Shown here in pieces: positions 19,479-29,439 of a stretch of 64,000 nt of DNA (position 1 is its first letter; every line of letters starts with the position of its first letter). Made by a program: the position numbers and the translations under genes. Below the pieces are notes generated by a model that saw nothing but the letters and a program-made list of their open reading frames with translations, ran no database searches and was not told the DNA's origin. Source of the DNA: Shewanella violacea DSS12 (GTDB lineage Bacteria > Pseudomonadota > Gammaproteobacteria > Enterobacterales > Shewanellaceae); contig NC_014012.1 in NCBI RefSeq assembly GCF_000091325.1, positions 2,834,824 through 2,898,823 on the forward strand. Reading direction: 5' to 3'.

Positions 19479-20200
19479 GCCAAGTCACAAATTCTACCGT
19501 GATCATAGATACGGGCTGCGCTAACTTAAGCTCGGTTCGTTATGCCTTCGAGCGGCTCACCAAGGATGTGGTGGTCAGTGATGATCATCAAGTGATTAAG
19601 GCTGCCACCCGGGTGGTGCTTCCCGGCGTTGGCACCGCGGGGGCCGCCATGGCGTCCCTTAACAATAAGCAATTGGTCGAGCTGATTAAAAACTTAGATC
19701 AACCTGTGCTCGGCGTCTGTTTAGGCATGCAGATGATGACAGATAAATCAAGAGAGCAAGGCGGGCGTGACGCTGGTGACAAGGCCGTTAATGAAAAATC
19801 TGTTAATGAAAAATCTGTTAATGAAAAATCAGCTTGTGAATGTTTAGGACTCATTCCAACTTCAATCACAGATTTAGATAGCCAGGGCTTACCCCTGCCC
19901 CACATGGGTTGGAACCAAATAAGTCCTTCGTCGCATCCTTTATTTAAGGGCATACCCGAGGGAAGTTACCTCTATTTCGTTCATAGCTATAAGGCACCTC
20001 TGAGCGAATTTACTATCGCAACATGTGAATATGGTGAGCGCTTCAGTGCCGCTATCGCCAAAGATAACTTTATGGGGGTGCAGTTTCACCCGGAGAAGAG
20101 CGCCGAAGTGGGTTCGCAGATTTTGCGCAACTTCCTCGCACTGGACAAGCAGGCGATGAAGCAACAAATACCGACACTCAATAGGGAGAGCAGAGCATGA
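19475..20200 (+). CDS. hisH: Imidazole glycerol phosphate synthase, glutaminase subunit HisH
   Basis: A 241-aa class I amidotransferase that feeds ammonia to HisF. GVCLGMQ supplies Cys82, and FHPEKS supplies the His-Glu pair. It is about 40 residues longer than typical HisH (about 200). The extra length lies at residues 90-120, between the nucleophile strand and CLGLI, and contains three perfect VNEKS units encoded by a 15-bp tandem repeat. The insertion lies in a surface-loop position and the triad is intact, so the enzyme is probably functional. Confidence 0.96.
   Translation: MSQVTNSTVIIDTGCANLSSVRYAFERLTKDVVVSDDHQVIKAATRVVLPGVGTAGAAMASLNNKQLVELIKNLDQPVLGVCLGMQMMTDKSREQGGRDAGDKAVNEKSVNEKSVNEKSACECLGLIPTSITDLDSQGLPLPHMGWNQISPSSHPLFKGIPEGSYLYFVHSYKAPLSEFTIATCEYGERFSAAIAKDNFMGVQFHPEKSAEVGSQILRNFLALDKQAMKQQIPTLNRESRA
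19787..19830 (+). repeat. hisH: 15-bp tandem repeat, three copies, inside hisH
   Basis: GTTAATGAAAAATCT is repeated at 19787, 19802 and 19817, the third copy with its last base changed. The unit is a multiple of three, so the frame is kept and VNEKS is encoded three times. Confidence 0.97.
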
Positions 20201-21000
20201 TAATTCCAGCAATCGATCTTATCGATGGTGAAGTGGTCCGCCTCTATCAAGGCGATTATAACCAGAAAACCACCTTCGACCTGCCTCCACTGTCTCAGCT
20301 CAAGTCTTATCAAGACCAAGGAGCAAGATGGCTGCACATCGTCGACCTCACAGGGGCGAAAGACCCAGATTCACGTCAGACTCGACTCATCTCGGAGCTG
20401 GTCGCCGGGCTAGATGCCAACATTCAAGTGGGCGGCGGTATTCGCTCTGAAGCGCAAGTGGCTGAGCTATTAGAAATAGGCGTTAAGCGTGTGGTTATCG
20501 GCTCTCTTGCCGTAAAAGAGACCGCACTGGTACAGAGCTGGTTTACAAAGTATGGACCCGATGCCATCTGTCTGGCACTGGACGTCAATATCAATGACAG
20601 CGGCGAGAAAATTGTAGCGGTATCCGGCTGGCAGAGCGGTGGCGGCAAATCGCTAGAATCTTTAGTCGAAGCGTTTAAACCCTACGGGCTCAAACATGCC
20701 CTGGTGACTGATATTAGCCGAGACGGCACCTTAACAGGCGCAAATAACGAGTTATATCGAGAGATAGCGGCTCGTTACCCGGAGATCAATTGGCAAGCTT
20801 CTGGCGGTATCGCCACCTTAGATGATGTAGCCGATGTACGAGACAGTGGCGCCGACGGCATCATCATAGGCAAGGCCCTCTTGATCGAGAACTTTAACGT
20901 TAAACAAGCGATTGAGTGTTGGCCAAATACCTCCATAAACATCAGCTTAGAAGTAAACGGCTCAGTAGCTAACGGCTCAGGAGATAGAGATGCTAGCTAA
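20197..21000 (+). CDS. hisA: Phosphoribosylformimino-AICAR phosphate isomerase
   Basis: A (beta/alpha)8 barrel that isomerises ProFAR to PRFAR. The N-terminal [17 protein letters not shown] holds the catalytic Asp8, and [12 protein letters not shown] holds the second Asp. The protein has 267 residues, about 20 more than E. coli HisA. The extra tail (after GKALLIENF...IECW) is Asn/Ser/Gly-rich. The gene overlaps hisH by 4 bp and hisF by 11 bp, and the tail contributes the hisF ribosome binding region (GGAGATAG). Confidence 0.97.
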   Translation: MIIPAIDLIDGEVVRLYQGDYNQKTTFDLPPLSQLKSYQDQGARWLHIVDLTGAKDPDSRQTRLISELVAGLDANIQVGGGIRSEAQVAELLEIGVKRVVIGSLAVKETALVQSWFTKYGPDAICLALDVNINDSGEKIVAVSGWQSGGGKSLESLVEAFKPYGLKHALVTDISRDGTLTGANNELYREIAARYPEINWQASGGIATLDDVADVRDSGADGIIIGKALLIENFNVKQAIECWPNTSINISLEVNGSVANGSGDRDAS

Positions 21001-21763
21001 ACGAATTGTCCCCTGTTTGGATGTGAAAGATGGCAAGGTAGTCAAAGGCGTTCAATTTAGAAATCATCAGATTGTCGGTGATATAGTGCCATTGGCGGCG
21101 CGTTACGCCGAAGAAGGCGCCGATGAACTGGTCTTTTATGACATCACCGCCAGTGCCCATAGCAGGGTCATCGACAAGTCTTGGATCAGCCGCGTCGCTG
21201 AGCTGATAGATATCCCCTTCTGCGTCGCTGGCGGCATAAGAAGCATAGAGCAGGCCCGCGAGAAACTGGCCTTTGGCGCAGATAAAATCTCAATCAATTC
21301 CCCGGCCTTGACCGATCCAAGCTTGATTGAACGCCTTCAAGATGAGTTTGGCAGGCAATGTATCGTCATAGGCATAGACTCCTATTACGATGCCCAAAGT
21401 GATAGCTATAAAGTGAAACAGTTTACTGGAGATGAAGCCGCCACTAAGGATACTCAATGGTTCACCCAAGATTGGGTGCAGGAAGTACAACAACGAGGGT
21501 GTGGCGAGATAGTCCTCAATGTAATGAACCAAGATGGTGTACGCCAAGGATACGATTTAAAACAGCTCTCTATAGTACGAGAGCTCTGTGATGTACCGCT
21601 TATCGCTTCTGGCGGCGCCGGTACCATGGCGCATTTTAAGGATGTATTTGAGATAGCCAAAGTCGATGCAGCGCTGGCGGCCAGCGTATTTCATAAAGGC
21701 ATCATAGATATTCAGGAACTTAAGCGCTATCTAAGCGCTCAACATATAGCCATCAGATACTAA
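20990..21763 (+). CDS. hisF: Imidazole glycerol phosphate synthase, cyclase subunit HisF
   Basis: A 257-aa barrel that joins PRFAR and ammonia from HisH to give IGP and [21 protein letters not shown] contains the catalytic Asp11, and the second catalytic Asp lies in the [13 protein letters not shown] segment. The phosphate-binding VAGGIRS and ASGGAGT loops are present. The length matches E. coli HisF (258). The start overlaps the end of hisA, and a 90-bp gap separates it from hisI. Confidence 0.97.
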   Translation: MLAKRIVPCLDVKDGKVVKGVQFRNHQIVGDIVPLAARYAEEGADELVFYDITASAHSRVIDKSWISRVAELIDIPFCVAGGIRSIEQAREKLAFGADKISINSPALTDPSLIERLQDEFGRQCIVIGIDSYYDAQSDSYKVKQFTGDEAATKDTQWFTQDWVQEVQQRGCGEIVLNVMNQDGVRQGYDLKQLSIVRELCDVPLIASGGAGTMAHFKDVFEIAKVDAALAASVFHKGIIDIQELKRYLSAQHIAIRY

Positions 21764-21852
21764 CTGGTTTTTAATCGGCTCACTTATCTTGTTTAGGCTG
21801 TTATTGTCATAGCCAGATGGGGTTAAACAGTCGTCTGTAGTAGGAAAAAATA

Positions 21853-22488
21853 ATGACACAAGTAAATACGAACCAAACATTGGTAAATCAACTGGATTGG
21901 GATAAACAAGCAGGCTTGATCCCAGCAGTGGTGCAGAACCATCTCTCAGGCAAGGTGTTGATGCTAGGTTATATGGACCGTGCGGCACTGGAGAAGACTC
22001 TGGCCAGCAAACAAGTGACATTTTATAGTCGCTCAAAACAGCGTCTATGGACTAAAGGGGAAGAGTCAGGCAATACCCTTAATTTAGTCGCCATCGACAA
22101 AGATTGTGATAACGACAGCTTGCTGGTACAGGTCATTCCTAACGGACCCACCTGTCATCTGGAGAGAGAGAGTTGCTGGCCCGATGGCAATGCTCATCCT
22201 TTTATCGATAATCTGACCAAGCTTATCGCCTCACGTAAGGGGGACGATCCTAAGTCCAGCTACACGGCGCACCTGTTCGAACGTGGCACTAAACGTATCG
22301 CCCAGAAAGTCGGCGAAGAGGGTCTGGAAACCGCCCTTGCCGCGGCGACTAATGACAAGCCAGAGTTGATCGATGAGGCATCAGACCTCATGTACCACCT
22401 GCTAGTCTTACTCGAAGATCAAGACTTGAGCATGAATGACATCACCAACAACTTAATGCAGCGCCACACAGCGGCCTCAAAGTCTTAA
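21853..22488 (+). CDS. hisI: Bifunctional phosphoribosyl-AMP cyclohydrolase / phosphoribosyl-ATP pyrophosphatase
   Basis: A 211-aa HisIE fusion. The N-terminal cyclohydrolase shows [28 protein letters not shown] and the zinc-binding DCDNDSLL and GPTCH segments. The C-terminal pyrophosphohydrolase (from about residue 115) has [12 protein letters not shown] and [14 protein letters not shown], the MazG-like metal-binding helices. It is the last gene of the operon and is followed by a bidirectional terminator. Confidence 0.97.
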   Translation: MTQVNTNQTLVNQLDWDKQAGLIPAVVQNHLSGKVLMLGYMDRAALEKTLASKQVTFYSRSKQRLWTKGEESGNTLNLVAIDKDCDNDSLLVQVIPNGPTCHLERESCWPDGNAHPFIDNLTKLIASRKGDDPKSSYTAHLFERGTKRIAQKVGEEGLETALAAATNDKPELIDEASDLMYHLLVLLEDQDLSMNDITNNLMQRHTAASKS

Positions 22489-22529
22489 TTATTGCCCTTC
22501 TCGATGATTAATGACGATTTATGATGTTT

Positions 22530-22554
22530 AAAAGAGCGCATTCGGCGCTCTTTT
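22530..22554. terminator. Bidirectional terminator after the his operon
   Basis: AAAAGAGCGC and GCGCTCTTTT form a 10-bp stem with a 5-nt loop. The A- and T-runs make it usable from both strands. It lies 42 bp past hisI and faces the convergent solute-binding gene. Confidence 0.85.
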
Positions 22555-22678
22555 GATATCTAACTCACAGGAATATAGACTAAGAGAGATGCAGCGAACT
22601 CTCAGGGTCCAAGGCTTAGCGAGAGATAATAAAACCAAGCAGATTCAAGAGACTTTATGGCTCAGCCTAAGCTTAAAG

Positions 22679-23566
22679 TTAAGGCGTGCCATACTCGGAC
22701 GCCACTCGATACTTATCCAATATTTGCTGAAAAATGCCATTTTGTTTTATTCTGAGTAAGCCCAAATCGAAGGTTAGTCTGAGTAGCTTAGTATTGGGAT
22801 AGTCTCTGGATATCATCAGATGAAACGCGTCACTGCTTTGTGGTCTACTGGCCACTGCGTACTTATGCACCATGCCTGGCGCCGTTTCCCGAATTAAATT
22901 CCAACCAACCAGCTCATCAATCAGAGTGAAGTCAATTCTTTGTACCAATAACATCTCTATATTTTGTTTATCCGAAGTCACATATTGCGCTGCAATGCCA
23001 GCCTGTTTAAAGCTGTTTTCATACCAGTAGCCTCTGACACCACCGACTCTGTAAGGTTTAAAATCGGCTAATGTCTGCCACTCAAATCCATGGGGGAAAG
23101 TCTCGATATTGTAGAAAAATTTAGGGTAGAAAAACAGTACAGGCTCCGAAAAATCAAATTCAGACTCTCTGGCAGGATTCTTTAAATAGGGAAAAGTCGC
23201 GAACGCTGTACCAGATCTCACCGATTTCTCTCCCCTCTGCCAAGGTTGAAACTTAAACTTAACCTTGTAGCCCATCTCCACAAAAGCAGCAGTGACTATG
23301 TCCGGAAATAGGCCAGTTGCCAGGCCATCAGTATTGATCACATAGGGCGCATAGGCACTGGTAACAAATACGACAGTTCTGGCTGTACTCCTGGTATTGG
23401 CTGCTAGGGTTTCGCTTCCAGCACTTGCAAAAGAAACTCCTGCCGCCAGCGACACAAACATGACTAATAATGAAATCAGTCCACACCGACACCAAGCGCT
23501 GTTGTGATAAACCGTGGCGCTCAATTTCTGGCTCAGAGGATAGAAGATGCTTGGCTTAATATTCAA
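22679..23566 (-). CDS. Periplasmic solute-binding-like protein (SBP family 3 type)
   Basis: A 295-aa exported protein. After a 50-residue N-terminal part containing a hydrophobic signal core, VVFVTSAYAPYVINTDGLATGLFPDIV resembles the first strand and ligand region of family 3 binding proteins, and the FDFSEPV motif follows. The second lobe contains the VGGVRGYWYE and DFTLIDELVGW segments. No ABC permease lies nearby. Such orphan proteins are common in Shewanella and Vibrio and their ligands are unknown. An ATG further inside the long N-terminus cannot be excluded. Confidence 0.75.
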   Translation of the reverse strand: MNIKPSIFYPLSQKLSATVYHNSAWCRCGLISLLVMFVSLAAGVSFASAGSETLAANTRSTARTVVFVTSAYAPYVINTDGLATGLFPDIVTAAFVEMGYKVKFKFQPWQRGEKSVRSGTAFATFPYLKNPARESEFDFSEPVLFFYPKFFYNIETFPHGFEWQTLADFKPYRVGGVRGYWYENSFKQAGIAAQYVTSDKQNIEMLLVQRIDFTLIDELVGWNLIRETAPGMVHKYAVASRPQSSDAFHLMISRDYPNTKLLRLTFDLGLLRIKQNGIFQQILDKYRVASEYGTP

Positions 23567-23844
23567 TGAGACAGTCAGATCCAGTTAGCCTATTTATGTA
23601 CCAATTTTAGACTAATGCTGTCATTTTAAGCTTAAATTCAATTTGACTCACTCGCTTCAGTGCTATCGATATAAGCAGAAGCAAAAGTTAGCCGGCAATT
23701 CTGCAGAAAGTCCGCAGAAAGTCTGCCAAAAACAGTCTGTTCTCCTTTTACCATAGTGTTGGCATATATAAGTTCTGCTACAATCTTGTCGATAATGTAC
23801 GCCTACGACAACCACCAATAACATAGACCAAAATATAATATCCT

Positions 23845-24951
23845 ATGAATCATTCAAACAAAGTTCTAGCAGTAAATGATGATCTGCCGATCCGCACAGA
23901 TAAGCCAGTTCATTCAGGTAAGGTTCGCAGTGTCTACTGGCTTACGGCTGAGGATAGTGCCCGCCTAATCGAACAGAAAGGTTACGACGTTCCTAATGAT
24001 ACGCCACTGGCTATCATGGTAATAAGCGATCGGATCTCGGCTTTCGATTGTATCTGGCAGGCAGAAAATGGCCTCAACGGTGTCCCAGGTAAAGGGGCTG
24101 CACTCAATGCCATCTCTAACCATTGGTTTAAGCTATTCAAAGAGAAAGGCTTAGCCGACAGCCATATTCTGGATGTCCCTCACCCATTTGTTTGGATCGT
24201 ACAAAAAGCTAAGCCAGTAATGGTTGAAGCCATAGCCAGACAGTACATTACCGGCTCCATGTGGCGCGCCTACAGTAAAGGTGAACGCGAATTCTGTGGC
24301 ATCACCTTGCCAGAAGGCCTCAAGAAAGACCAAAAACTGCCTGAGCTGTTGATCACTCCATCGACTAAGGGTGTGCTTACCGGTCTTGAAGGCGTACCAG
24401 AGGCTGATGATGTCAACGTTTCACGTGCCGATCTCGAGCGTCATCTGCAAGGATTTAACTTCCATGCAAAATCGGATATCGACCTGTACGAGAAACTGTT
24501 GCAGGAAGGTTTTGCCGTGATCAGTGATGCCCTTGCAGCGCAAGATCAAATCTTCATCGATACCAAGTTTGAATTTGGCTATGTCAAAGGCGCAGACGGT
24601 AAAGAGAAGCTTATCTATATGGATGAAGTGGGAACACCAGACAGCTCACGCATCTGGGATGGTCCGGCGCACCGCGAAGGTAGTATCGTAGAAAAGTCGA
24701 AAGAAGGTTTCAGACAGTGGCTACTTAATCACTTCCCAGATCCGGACATTCTATTGAACAAGGAGCGTATGCCTGAGCGTTTCGCACTGGCACAAGCTAA
24801 TAAATTACCGACCCAAGTGCTGATGGATATCTCCAACACTTACATCGACATCGCAGAAAAAGTGATCGGTAAGAAGTTGGTTATCAGCGACAATCCTAAG
24901 CAAGAGATTATCGACATTCTGCGCAATGAATATCAGCTGATTGCAGACTAA
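23845..24951 (+). CDS. purC: Phosphoribosylaminoimidazole-succinocarboxamide synthase
   Basis: A 368-aa SAICAR synthetase, the ATP-dependent ligation of CAIR and aspartate in purine synthesis. It has the family motifs [30 protein letters not shown] and IDTKFEFGY, followed by [10 protein letters not shown]. It is the longer form (about 368 aa) found in Shewanella and Vibrio relatives rather than the 237-aa enteric form. It is monocistronic with a strong terminator 75 bp downstream and marks the left border of the accessory island. Confidence 0.95.
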   Translation: MNHSNKVLAVNDDLPIRTDKPVHSGKVRSVYWLTAEDSARLIEQKGYDVPNDTPLAIMVISDRISAFDCIWQAENGLNGVPGKGAALNAISNHWFKLFKEKGLADSHILDVPHPFVWIVQKAKPVMVEAIARQYITGSMWRAYSKGEREFCGITLPEGLKKDQKLPELLITPSTKGVLTGLEGVPEADDVNVSRADLERHLQGFNFHAKSDIDLYEKLLQEGFAVISDALAAQDQIFIDTKFEFGYVKGADGKEKLIYMDEVGTPDSSRIWDGPAHREGSIVEKSKEGFRQWLLNHFPDPDILLNKERMPERFALAQANKLPTQVLMDISNTYIDIAEKVIGKKLVISDNPKQEIIDILRNEYQLIAD

Positions 24952-25026
24952 GCTTGGCTCTGGTGCTGTAAAATAATGCAGCTAAGGCAAGTAGAGTTGA
25001 AATAATCTAAAGCGAAACAATGATAA

Positions 25027-25062
25027 GCCGCAGCTTCATGCAAATGAAGCTGCGGCTTTTTT
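25027..25062 (+). terminator. purC terminator
   Basis: GCCGCAGCTTCAT and ATGAAGCTGCGGC form a 13-bp perfect stem with a 4-nt loop, followed by TTTTTTGTT. Confidence 0.92.
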
Positions 25063-25174
25063 GTTGCCAGTGAAAAAAATTCTGACGTCCACGTAGACCT
25101 CCCCTTAGAATAAAGACCGATCACATTTTTTGTTTAGCTTTTGGCTGAGTTGATATTGGGGAGTGTGTTTTAAC

Positions 25175-25600
25175 TTTTACCTTCATGGTTATCTAACGCT
25201 TCCCAGCGGGTGCCGTGCATGGATGCACAAATGTCGTGATCACATGGATGTGAATGAACGACCTTATGTGCACTCTTTGTTTTGAGAAGGTTCTACGAGA
25301 CGCCGGCTCTTGATTTCATAAAGAGTACATCTGACCGCCATGGGCCAATGATACTCCCGGTATCATTATGGCATTCCCTACATCCCTGTAGGTCAAGGTG
25401 GGAATGCCAAATTTTGTATGGAACAAAATTGGCCCTGTAGTCTCTACCAAAAAATCTGACCGCCACGGATGGTGGAAATGCCGAAAAATGTAGGGAACAT
25501 TTTCGGCCTTGTTTTGGAAGCTCGTAGCCGCATCTACACAGGCTGATTCACAAGAAAGGTTTCTCTTCGATTTAAGGATATTTGTTAGTTCGCTAACACG
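25175..25600 (+). repeat. Degenerate repeat family, copy 1 (forward)
   Basis: It contains the family landmarks GTTATCTAACGCTTCCCAGCG (25190s), GAGACGCCGGCTCTTGATTTC (25298-25318), GTTTTGGAAGCTCG with GCCGCA (about 25512-25533) and TCTCTTCGATTTA (about 25562-25574). The same order recurs in copy 2. No protein is encoded. Confidence 0.6.
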
Positions 25601-25624
25601 GATATGCCCCAAAGATTGCTAGTC

Positions 25625-26040
25625 ATCGAATGAAGACTAGTTACATTTTCACCTTGGTTCATTTTGTTTTGGTCGTTACTTTTCGTCATTCCGGCAGATA
25701 TTTTGAGCCGGAATCCAGTGTCCTTTGCTGTTGGAATATGTCATTGAAAGCCATAACTTCATTGTTATCTATCGCTTCCCGGCGAGGCATATTCGCTCTT
25801 TGCTTTGATAAGTTCTGCGAGACGCTGGCTCTTGATTTCAAAAGAGTCATCCATGGAGGCTCTGCCAAATCTAACAACGTCCATGTTTAACGGCCAGTTC
25901 GGCATCCAAGCCTCTCGTTCGGATAGTATAACTTCGTGATACCTCACCCGGTTTTGGAAGCTCGCTGCCGCATTGACACTGGCTGTTCTACAAGAATGGG
26001 GTCTCTTCGATTTAGCGTTATTACTAGGCTTCGTAACTCA
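25625..26040 (+). repeat. Degenerate repeat family, copy 2 (forward)
   Basis: It repeats copy 1 in the same order: GTTATCTATCGCTTCCCGGCG (about 25765), GAGACGCTGGCTCTTGATTTC (about 25820), GTTTTGGAAGCTCG with GCCGCA (about 25963-25982) and TCTCTTCGATTTA (about 26006-26018). Positions 25876-25960 also match, in inverted orientation and at high identity, part of copy 4 at 31760-31850. Confidence 0.65.
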
Positions 26041-26285
26041 CTTCTGCCCCTTTATGAGCCAGGGATAGTCATATTGCTAAATACAGCATTAACCTCTGTG
26101 CAATGCCTTCTTTCATCACCATGAAAGGTGGTTTTAACCATATTGTAACAATCTAGTGGTCAATCGTGTTTATGTATTTAGACAGTATTATTGTTTTTTG
26201 CGGTTTCTCTGCAAACTTCACCTAGCCTATTCGCGACTTACTGTTGAGTGAAAACAAAAAACAGCGTAGATTCAAGTAATTAATA

Positions 26286-26384
26286 ATGCGTATGCTAGGT
26301 TTGCAACAGATAAGAGGCAAGCAAAGTGTGTATTCTCGATTTCCAGAAGATGTGTTTGAACTAATCGTCGAAAATTTTAAATGA
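26286..26384 (+). CDS. Small ORF, 32 aa, possible fragment
   Basis: A short frame ending SRFPEDVFELIVENFK that reads like the C-terminal end of a protein. No ribosome binding site stands out. It ends 27 bp before the possible attC-like site at 26412 and may be the last part of a lost cassette gene. It may equally be chance. Confidence 0.25.
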   Translation: MRMLGLQQIRGKQSVYSRFPEDVFELIVENFK

Positions 26385-26411
26385 GATGATTATGGGTATA
26401 CACCTTGACTG

Positions 26412-26455
26412 GTCTAACCTGATAAACGCGCAAGGCGTGTATAGAAATGTTATAA
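26412..26455 (+). other. Weak attC-like site upstream of the 26476 gene
   Basis: GTCTAAC, a 5-bp spacer, then AAACGCG facing CGTGTAT, a 5-bp spacer and GTTATAA. The symmetry R-spacer-L / L-spacer-R is that of a short attC, but the distal GTTATAA deviates from the consensus and the loop is only 5 nt. The gene's ribosome binding site follows directly, as in cassettes. Confidence 0.3.
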
Positions 26456-26475
26456 ACCACAGGAGCAGTTCCGGC

Positions 26476-27171
26476 ATGGATTCCACTATAGATTATTCAA
26501 AATATACACTCGATGAACTTATCGATGTTAGAGAAAACATTGATAAAGATTCATATCCTGATCGCTTTAATGAAGTGAATCGCTTAATTACCGAACTGAT
26601 GCTAGATAAGAAGCAAAGCGTAGAAAGCTCAAGTGATTCTACTGGTTGTTTGGGGTATGTTATTGGTGGAATGTCTTTTATTCCATTAATTGGAGTTTTG
26701 TTTGGAATCATCGCCATAATTTGGGGTTTTAAAGCTAAAAACTCAAAGCTTAAATATGTTGGCTCCGCGGGTATATTATTTACCGTTATCTTGTATGGTT
26801 CACTTGGGTACTTTGGGTTTGTTCAAGAAGATGGTATTTATGATGAACTTAGAGCTACCATGGCAAAAACACAACTAACAGGTGCTGTACAGGCAATCGA
26901 ATTCTATAAAGTACAAAATGGTCAATACCCAGATTCTTTAGAAACCTTACAAAAGTCTCAGCCTGAAAACTCGATGGTTTTCCTCCATGATTCAACACAA
27001 GTGAACATAGATGAAATAAAACTTTATTATTACAAAGTCATTAATGAAAATTCTTACCATATTCGTTCTTACGGAAGAGATGGACTTATAAATACCAGAG
27101 ACGATATTTTACCAACACCAATAGAAAATGTTGGTCTAATAGCTGATTATCAAGTGGTAAGTGGTTTATAA
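26476..27171 (+). CDS. Membrane protein with pseudopilin (GspG)-like C-terminal domain
   Basis: A 231-aa protein starting at ATG 26476 behind AGGAG (an upstream in-frame ATG at 26386 lacks a good site). Residues 1-50 are charged. Two hydrophobic segments (about 58-80 and 87-108) resemble DUF4190-type pairs. From about residue 130, AVQAIEFYKVQNGQYPDSLETL and SYGRDGLINTRDDI match the periplasmic region of GspG-like pseudopilins. The usual N-terminal prepilin peptide is absent, so it is not a normal pseudopilin. The stop codon TAA lies inside the next attC-like site, a cassette hallmark. Confidence 0.65.
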   Translation: MDSTIDYSKYTLDELIDVRENIDKDSYPDRFNEVNRLITELMLDKKQSVESSSDSTGCLGYVIGGMSFIPLIGVLFGIIAIIWGFKAKNSKLKYVGSAGILFTVILYGSLGYFGFVQEDGIYDELRATMAKTQLTGAVQAIEFYKVQNGQYPDSLETLQKSQPENSMVFLHDSTQVNIDEIKLYYYKVINENSYHIRSYGRDGLINTRDDILPTPIENVGLIADYQVVSGL

Positions 27172-27221
27172 CGTATAAGGATAGGCCGCGCGCAGCCGCG
27201 TCCTTATCCCAAGTGTTGAAC
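27166..27221 (+). other. attC-like recombination site A
   Basis: TTATAAC (containing the stop codon of the preceding gene) begins a 56-bp imperfect palindrome whose arms include ATAAGGA/TCCTTAT and GCCGCG-type pairing, ending in GTTGAAC, which fits the GTTRRRY core. The 48 bp from 27169 to 27216 are identical to 30278-30325. Confidence 0.5.
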
Positions 27222-27439
27222 AAGCCCCAGCTTACTAGAAGCGATACCTTTATATAGTAAATAGTGGCGCGAGAGTTCACGCTGGTTTTGGTGGATTATC
27301 TTAAGTGACACTTTTAACTAGTCACAGCGATCCCTTAGCATTGCTAGCTAATTGAATTGCTCAATAATATTAATACCTTAACACCTCCTCATTTGTGACT
27401 TGCTCTGTACCTTAAGCCTTAACTTTATCTGCCTTCTGC

Positions 27440-28552
27440 TTAAACAGTGGCGTTAGGCTCCCTTGTTATCTGCATGATAAAACTTGTCGGTCGTGCATGC
27501 TTATTCCCATGAACCCCCATAAATTTCATTGGCTGTTTGCAGCAGGGGCAAGGTCGTATGGCTTGAGTTTTAGTGCTACTTTCGAGCGGGGCAAATACCA
27601 CTCCTGCAACTGCCAGCATCAAGCGTATTCGTTGCCGCAGATTGGCAGCACTCCCTCTTAACAGTCCATAGTCTCTCACTCTCCGTAACCCTTTGGGTAA
27701 AACATGCTGAAGCACTAACCATAGAAATTCAGTTACTGGTAAGGTACGTATTTCAGTTGTTTTGGTTTGGCTATTTTGATACTCGAAGCTGACTTGTTCA
27801 TTGACGACACTGGTTATGCATTTATCTGGCAATACACCGCGATAGAGATATCGGGACAGGTACTTGAGTGCTGGCAAGCCTTTACCAACGTGCTGGCAGT
27901 CGACCACCCATTTGTTGGGCAGGTGTTCTGGTAACTTGATCCCGAGTTTATTTGTCAGTAGCTCTAGCAAACGTGCACGCCATACAGTGGCAAGGTTGAA
28001 GGCGTTGAACAGGTACTTGCCTTTGCTCTTGCGCCACTGTTTTTTGTCTTTGTTAAAGCTGCCTGCAGGGATGATGAAGTGGATGTGGGGATGAAAATCA
28101 CGCCGCCTGTTATGGGTATGCAATACGCCAGTAAAGCCAATCTCACCTCCGAGTTGCTTTGAGTTTTTGGCGAACTCCTTTAGCACGCTGGCGGCACCCC
28201 AGAACATAGCTTGATACATCGACTCTGGTTGATGTTTTGCAATGACTCGAAGCTCAAAAGGCAAAGTAAAAGTGACCATATAGTATTCAACAGGGAGTAG
28301 TTTAGCTTGCTGTTTAGCGAGCCAATCTATCGTAGTGTTGTGCTGGCACTGTGGGCAACTGCGATGGCCGCATGAAAGTGGAAAGTCAGCGATATGAGTG
28401 CAACTCTGGCAAGCCCACTGACTCGTTCGCTCAGTATTGCTGCGGCAACTGAGCATGGCGTGTATCGCTTGTTGCATCGAAGAGGTAATTTGCTGCTCGT
28501 AAGCCTGATTAAACGCATCTAGGTGGTCGCGTAAAATGTCGATGAACGTCAT
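27440..28552 (-). CDS. IS91-family HUH (Y2-type) transposase
   Basis: A 370-aa rolling-circle transposase. An N-terminal zinc-binding region has CxxC and HRSCPQC motifs (about residues 48-75). HPHIH (about 153) is the HUH metal-binding motif, and YLSRYLYRG (about 232) carries the paired tyrosines. A C-terminal CPCC zinc knuckle follows. I chose ATG 28552, whose ATGA overlaps the stop of the upstream recombinase gene. The alternative start at 28567 would add five residues. All key residues are present, so the element may still be active. Confidence 0.88.
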   Translation of the reverse strand: MTFIDILRDHLDAFNQAYEQQITSSMQQAIHAMLSCRSNTERTSQWACQSCTHIADFPLSCGHRSCPQCQHNTTIDWLAKQQAKLLPVEYYMVTFTLPFELRVIAKHQPESMYQAMFWGAASVLKEFAKNSKQLGGEIGFTGVLHTHNRRRDFHPHIHFIIPAGSFNKDKKQWRKSKGKYLFNAFNLATVWRARLLELLTNKLGIKLPEHLPNKWVVDCQHVGKGLPALKYLSRYLYRGVLPDKCITSVVNEQVSFEYQNSQTKTTEIRTLPVTEFLWLVLQHVLPKGLRRVRDYGLLRGSAANLRQRIRLMLAVAGVVFAPLESSTKTQAIRPCPCCKQPMKFMGVHGNKHARPTSFIMQITREPNATV

Positions 28553-29439
28553 GCGCCACACTCCCATGACAGTGCCAAGCCGTCTGCAAGTTGGTTAATC
28601 GCTTCAACGGTATTTTTGCGGGTAATTTGGGTGAGCCGTGTATAGCGTGCAGTGGTGTTAAGGCTGTTATGGCCAAGCAAACTCTGTACCGAACGCAAGT
28701 CTAGTCCTTGTTCGAGCAGATGGGTCGCATAGCTGTGTCGTAAATTATGAGGGCTGATGGATTTATGAATATTGCACTCTCCGATAACCCGCTTTAGCGC
28801 TTTCTGAATACCGCCTTTATCTATCAATGAGTCTGGCTGGCTATCTTTACCAGGAAAGAGATAACGAGGATGGTGATGGGTTTTCCAGTAATAACGTAAA
28901 GCCTGCAAGGTACGTTTTGGCAGAGGAACCAATCTATCCTTGCCGCCTTTAGCATTACGAATATGCACTTGCATTATTTGTGAATCGATATCGCCAACAC
29001 GCAATGAAATCGCTTCACCGAGTCGTAATCCCATGCTGTACAAGGTCAAAAAGCAGACCTGATATCGCAGTTGTCGAGTCAGGCTAATGACGATGGCAAC
29101 CTCACAAGGCGTAAGAATATCGGGCAAGCGCTGCACTTGGGGCGGCTTGACGATGTTGAGCCACTCCCAGCTGTGGTTAAGCACGTAACGATAAAAAAAC
29201 TGTAAGCCATTACGGTCTAACTTCACGGTGCTCCAAGAGTGTGAATCGATTAAAGAAGCAAAATAGCGCTTCAAATCATCGGTTGTGAGATTATCGGGAC
29301 AGCAGTCAAAGAATGCTGCAATGCGCCTTACAGCACGACTGTATGCGTCGATGGTTGCGGGTCGCTTGCCTTGCAGGGTTAAGTTGGTAAGATGTTGTTC
29401 ATAAAGAAAATCAAAGCGTTGTTGTTCGGATGTGTTCAT
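28549..29439 (-). CDS. Tyrosine recombinase (phage-integrase family) of the IS91-type element
   Basis: A 296-aa XerC/D-like recombinase. The N-terminal SAM-like core-binding domain covers residues 12-95. The catalytic set is visible as Arg in GLRLGEA, Lys in KGGKDR, HNLRHSYATHL with His and Arg, LLGH and the nucleophile Tyr in TTARYT. It lacks an obvious IntI-specific insertion, so I do not call it an integron integrase. It is translationally coupled to the transposase, an arrangement known in some IS91-family elements. Confidence 0.88.
   Translation of the reverse strand: MNTSEQQRFDFLYEQHLTNLTLQGKRPATIDAYSRAVRRIAAFFDCCPDNLTTDDLKRYFASLIDSHSWSTVKLDRNGLQFFYRYVLNHSWEWLNIVKPPQVQRLPDILTPCEVAIVISLTRQLRYQVCFLTLYSMGLRLGEAISLRVGDIDSQIMQVHIRNAKGGKDRLVPLPKRTLQALRYYWKTHHHPRYLFPGKDSQPDSLIDKGGIQKALKRVIGECNIHKSISPHNLRHSYATHLLEQGLDLRSVQSLLGHNSLNTTARYTRLTQITRKNTVEAINQLADGLALSWECGA

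Noticed and set aside
23740..23844. purC promoter / PurR box
   Set aside because: No PurR-like palindrome was found, and the candidate TTGGCA and TACAAT hexamers are only 14 bp apart.
25316..25890. ORFs of 86-98 codons between purC and the island
   Set aside because: They fall within the degenerate repeat copies on both strands, lack ribosome binding sites and look like chance frames.
27446..27462. GGCGTTAGGC as another attC core
   Set aside because: It lies inside the transposase coding end, and a matching left arm at a sensible distance was not found.
28549..29439. Tyrosine recombinase as an integron integrase (IntI) for the nearby attC-like sites
   Set aside because: It is translationally coupled to an IS91-type transposase, and I see no IntI-specific insertion near the third catalytic patch or an adjacent attI.
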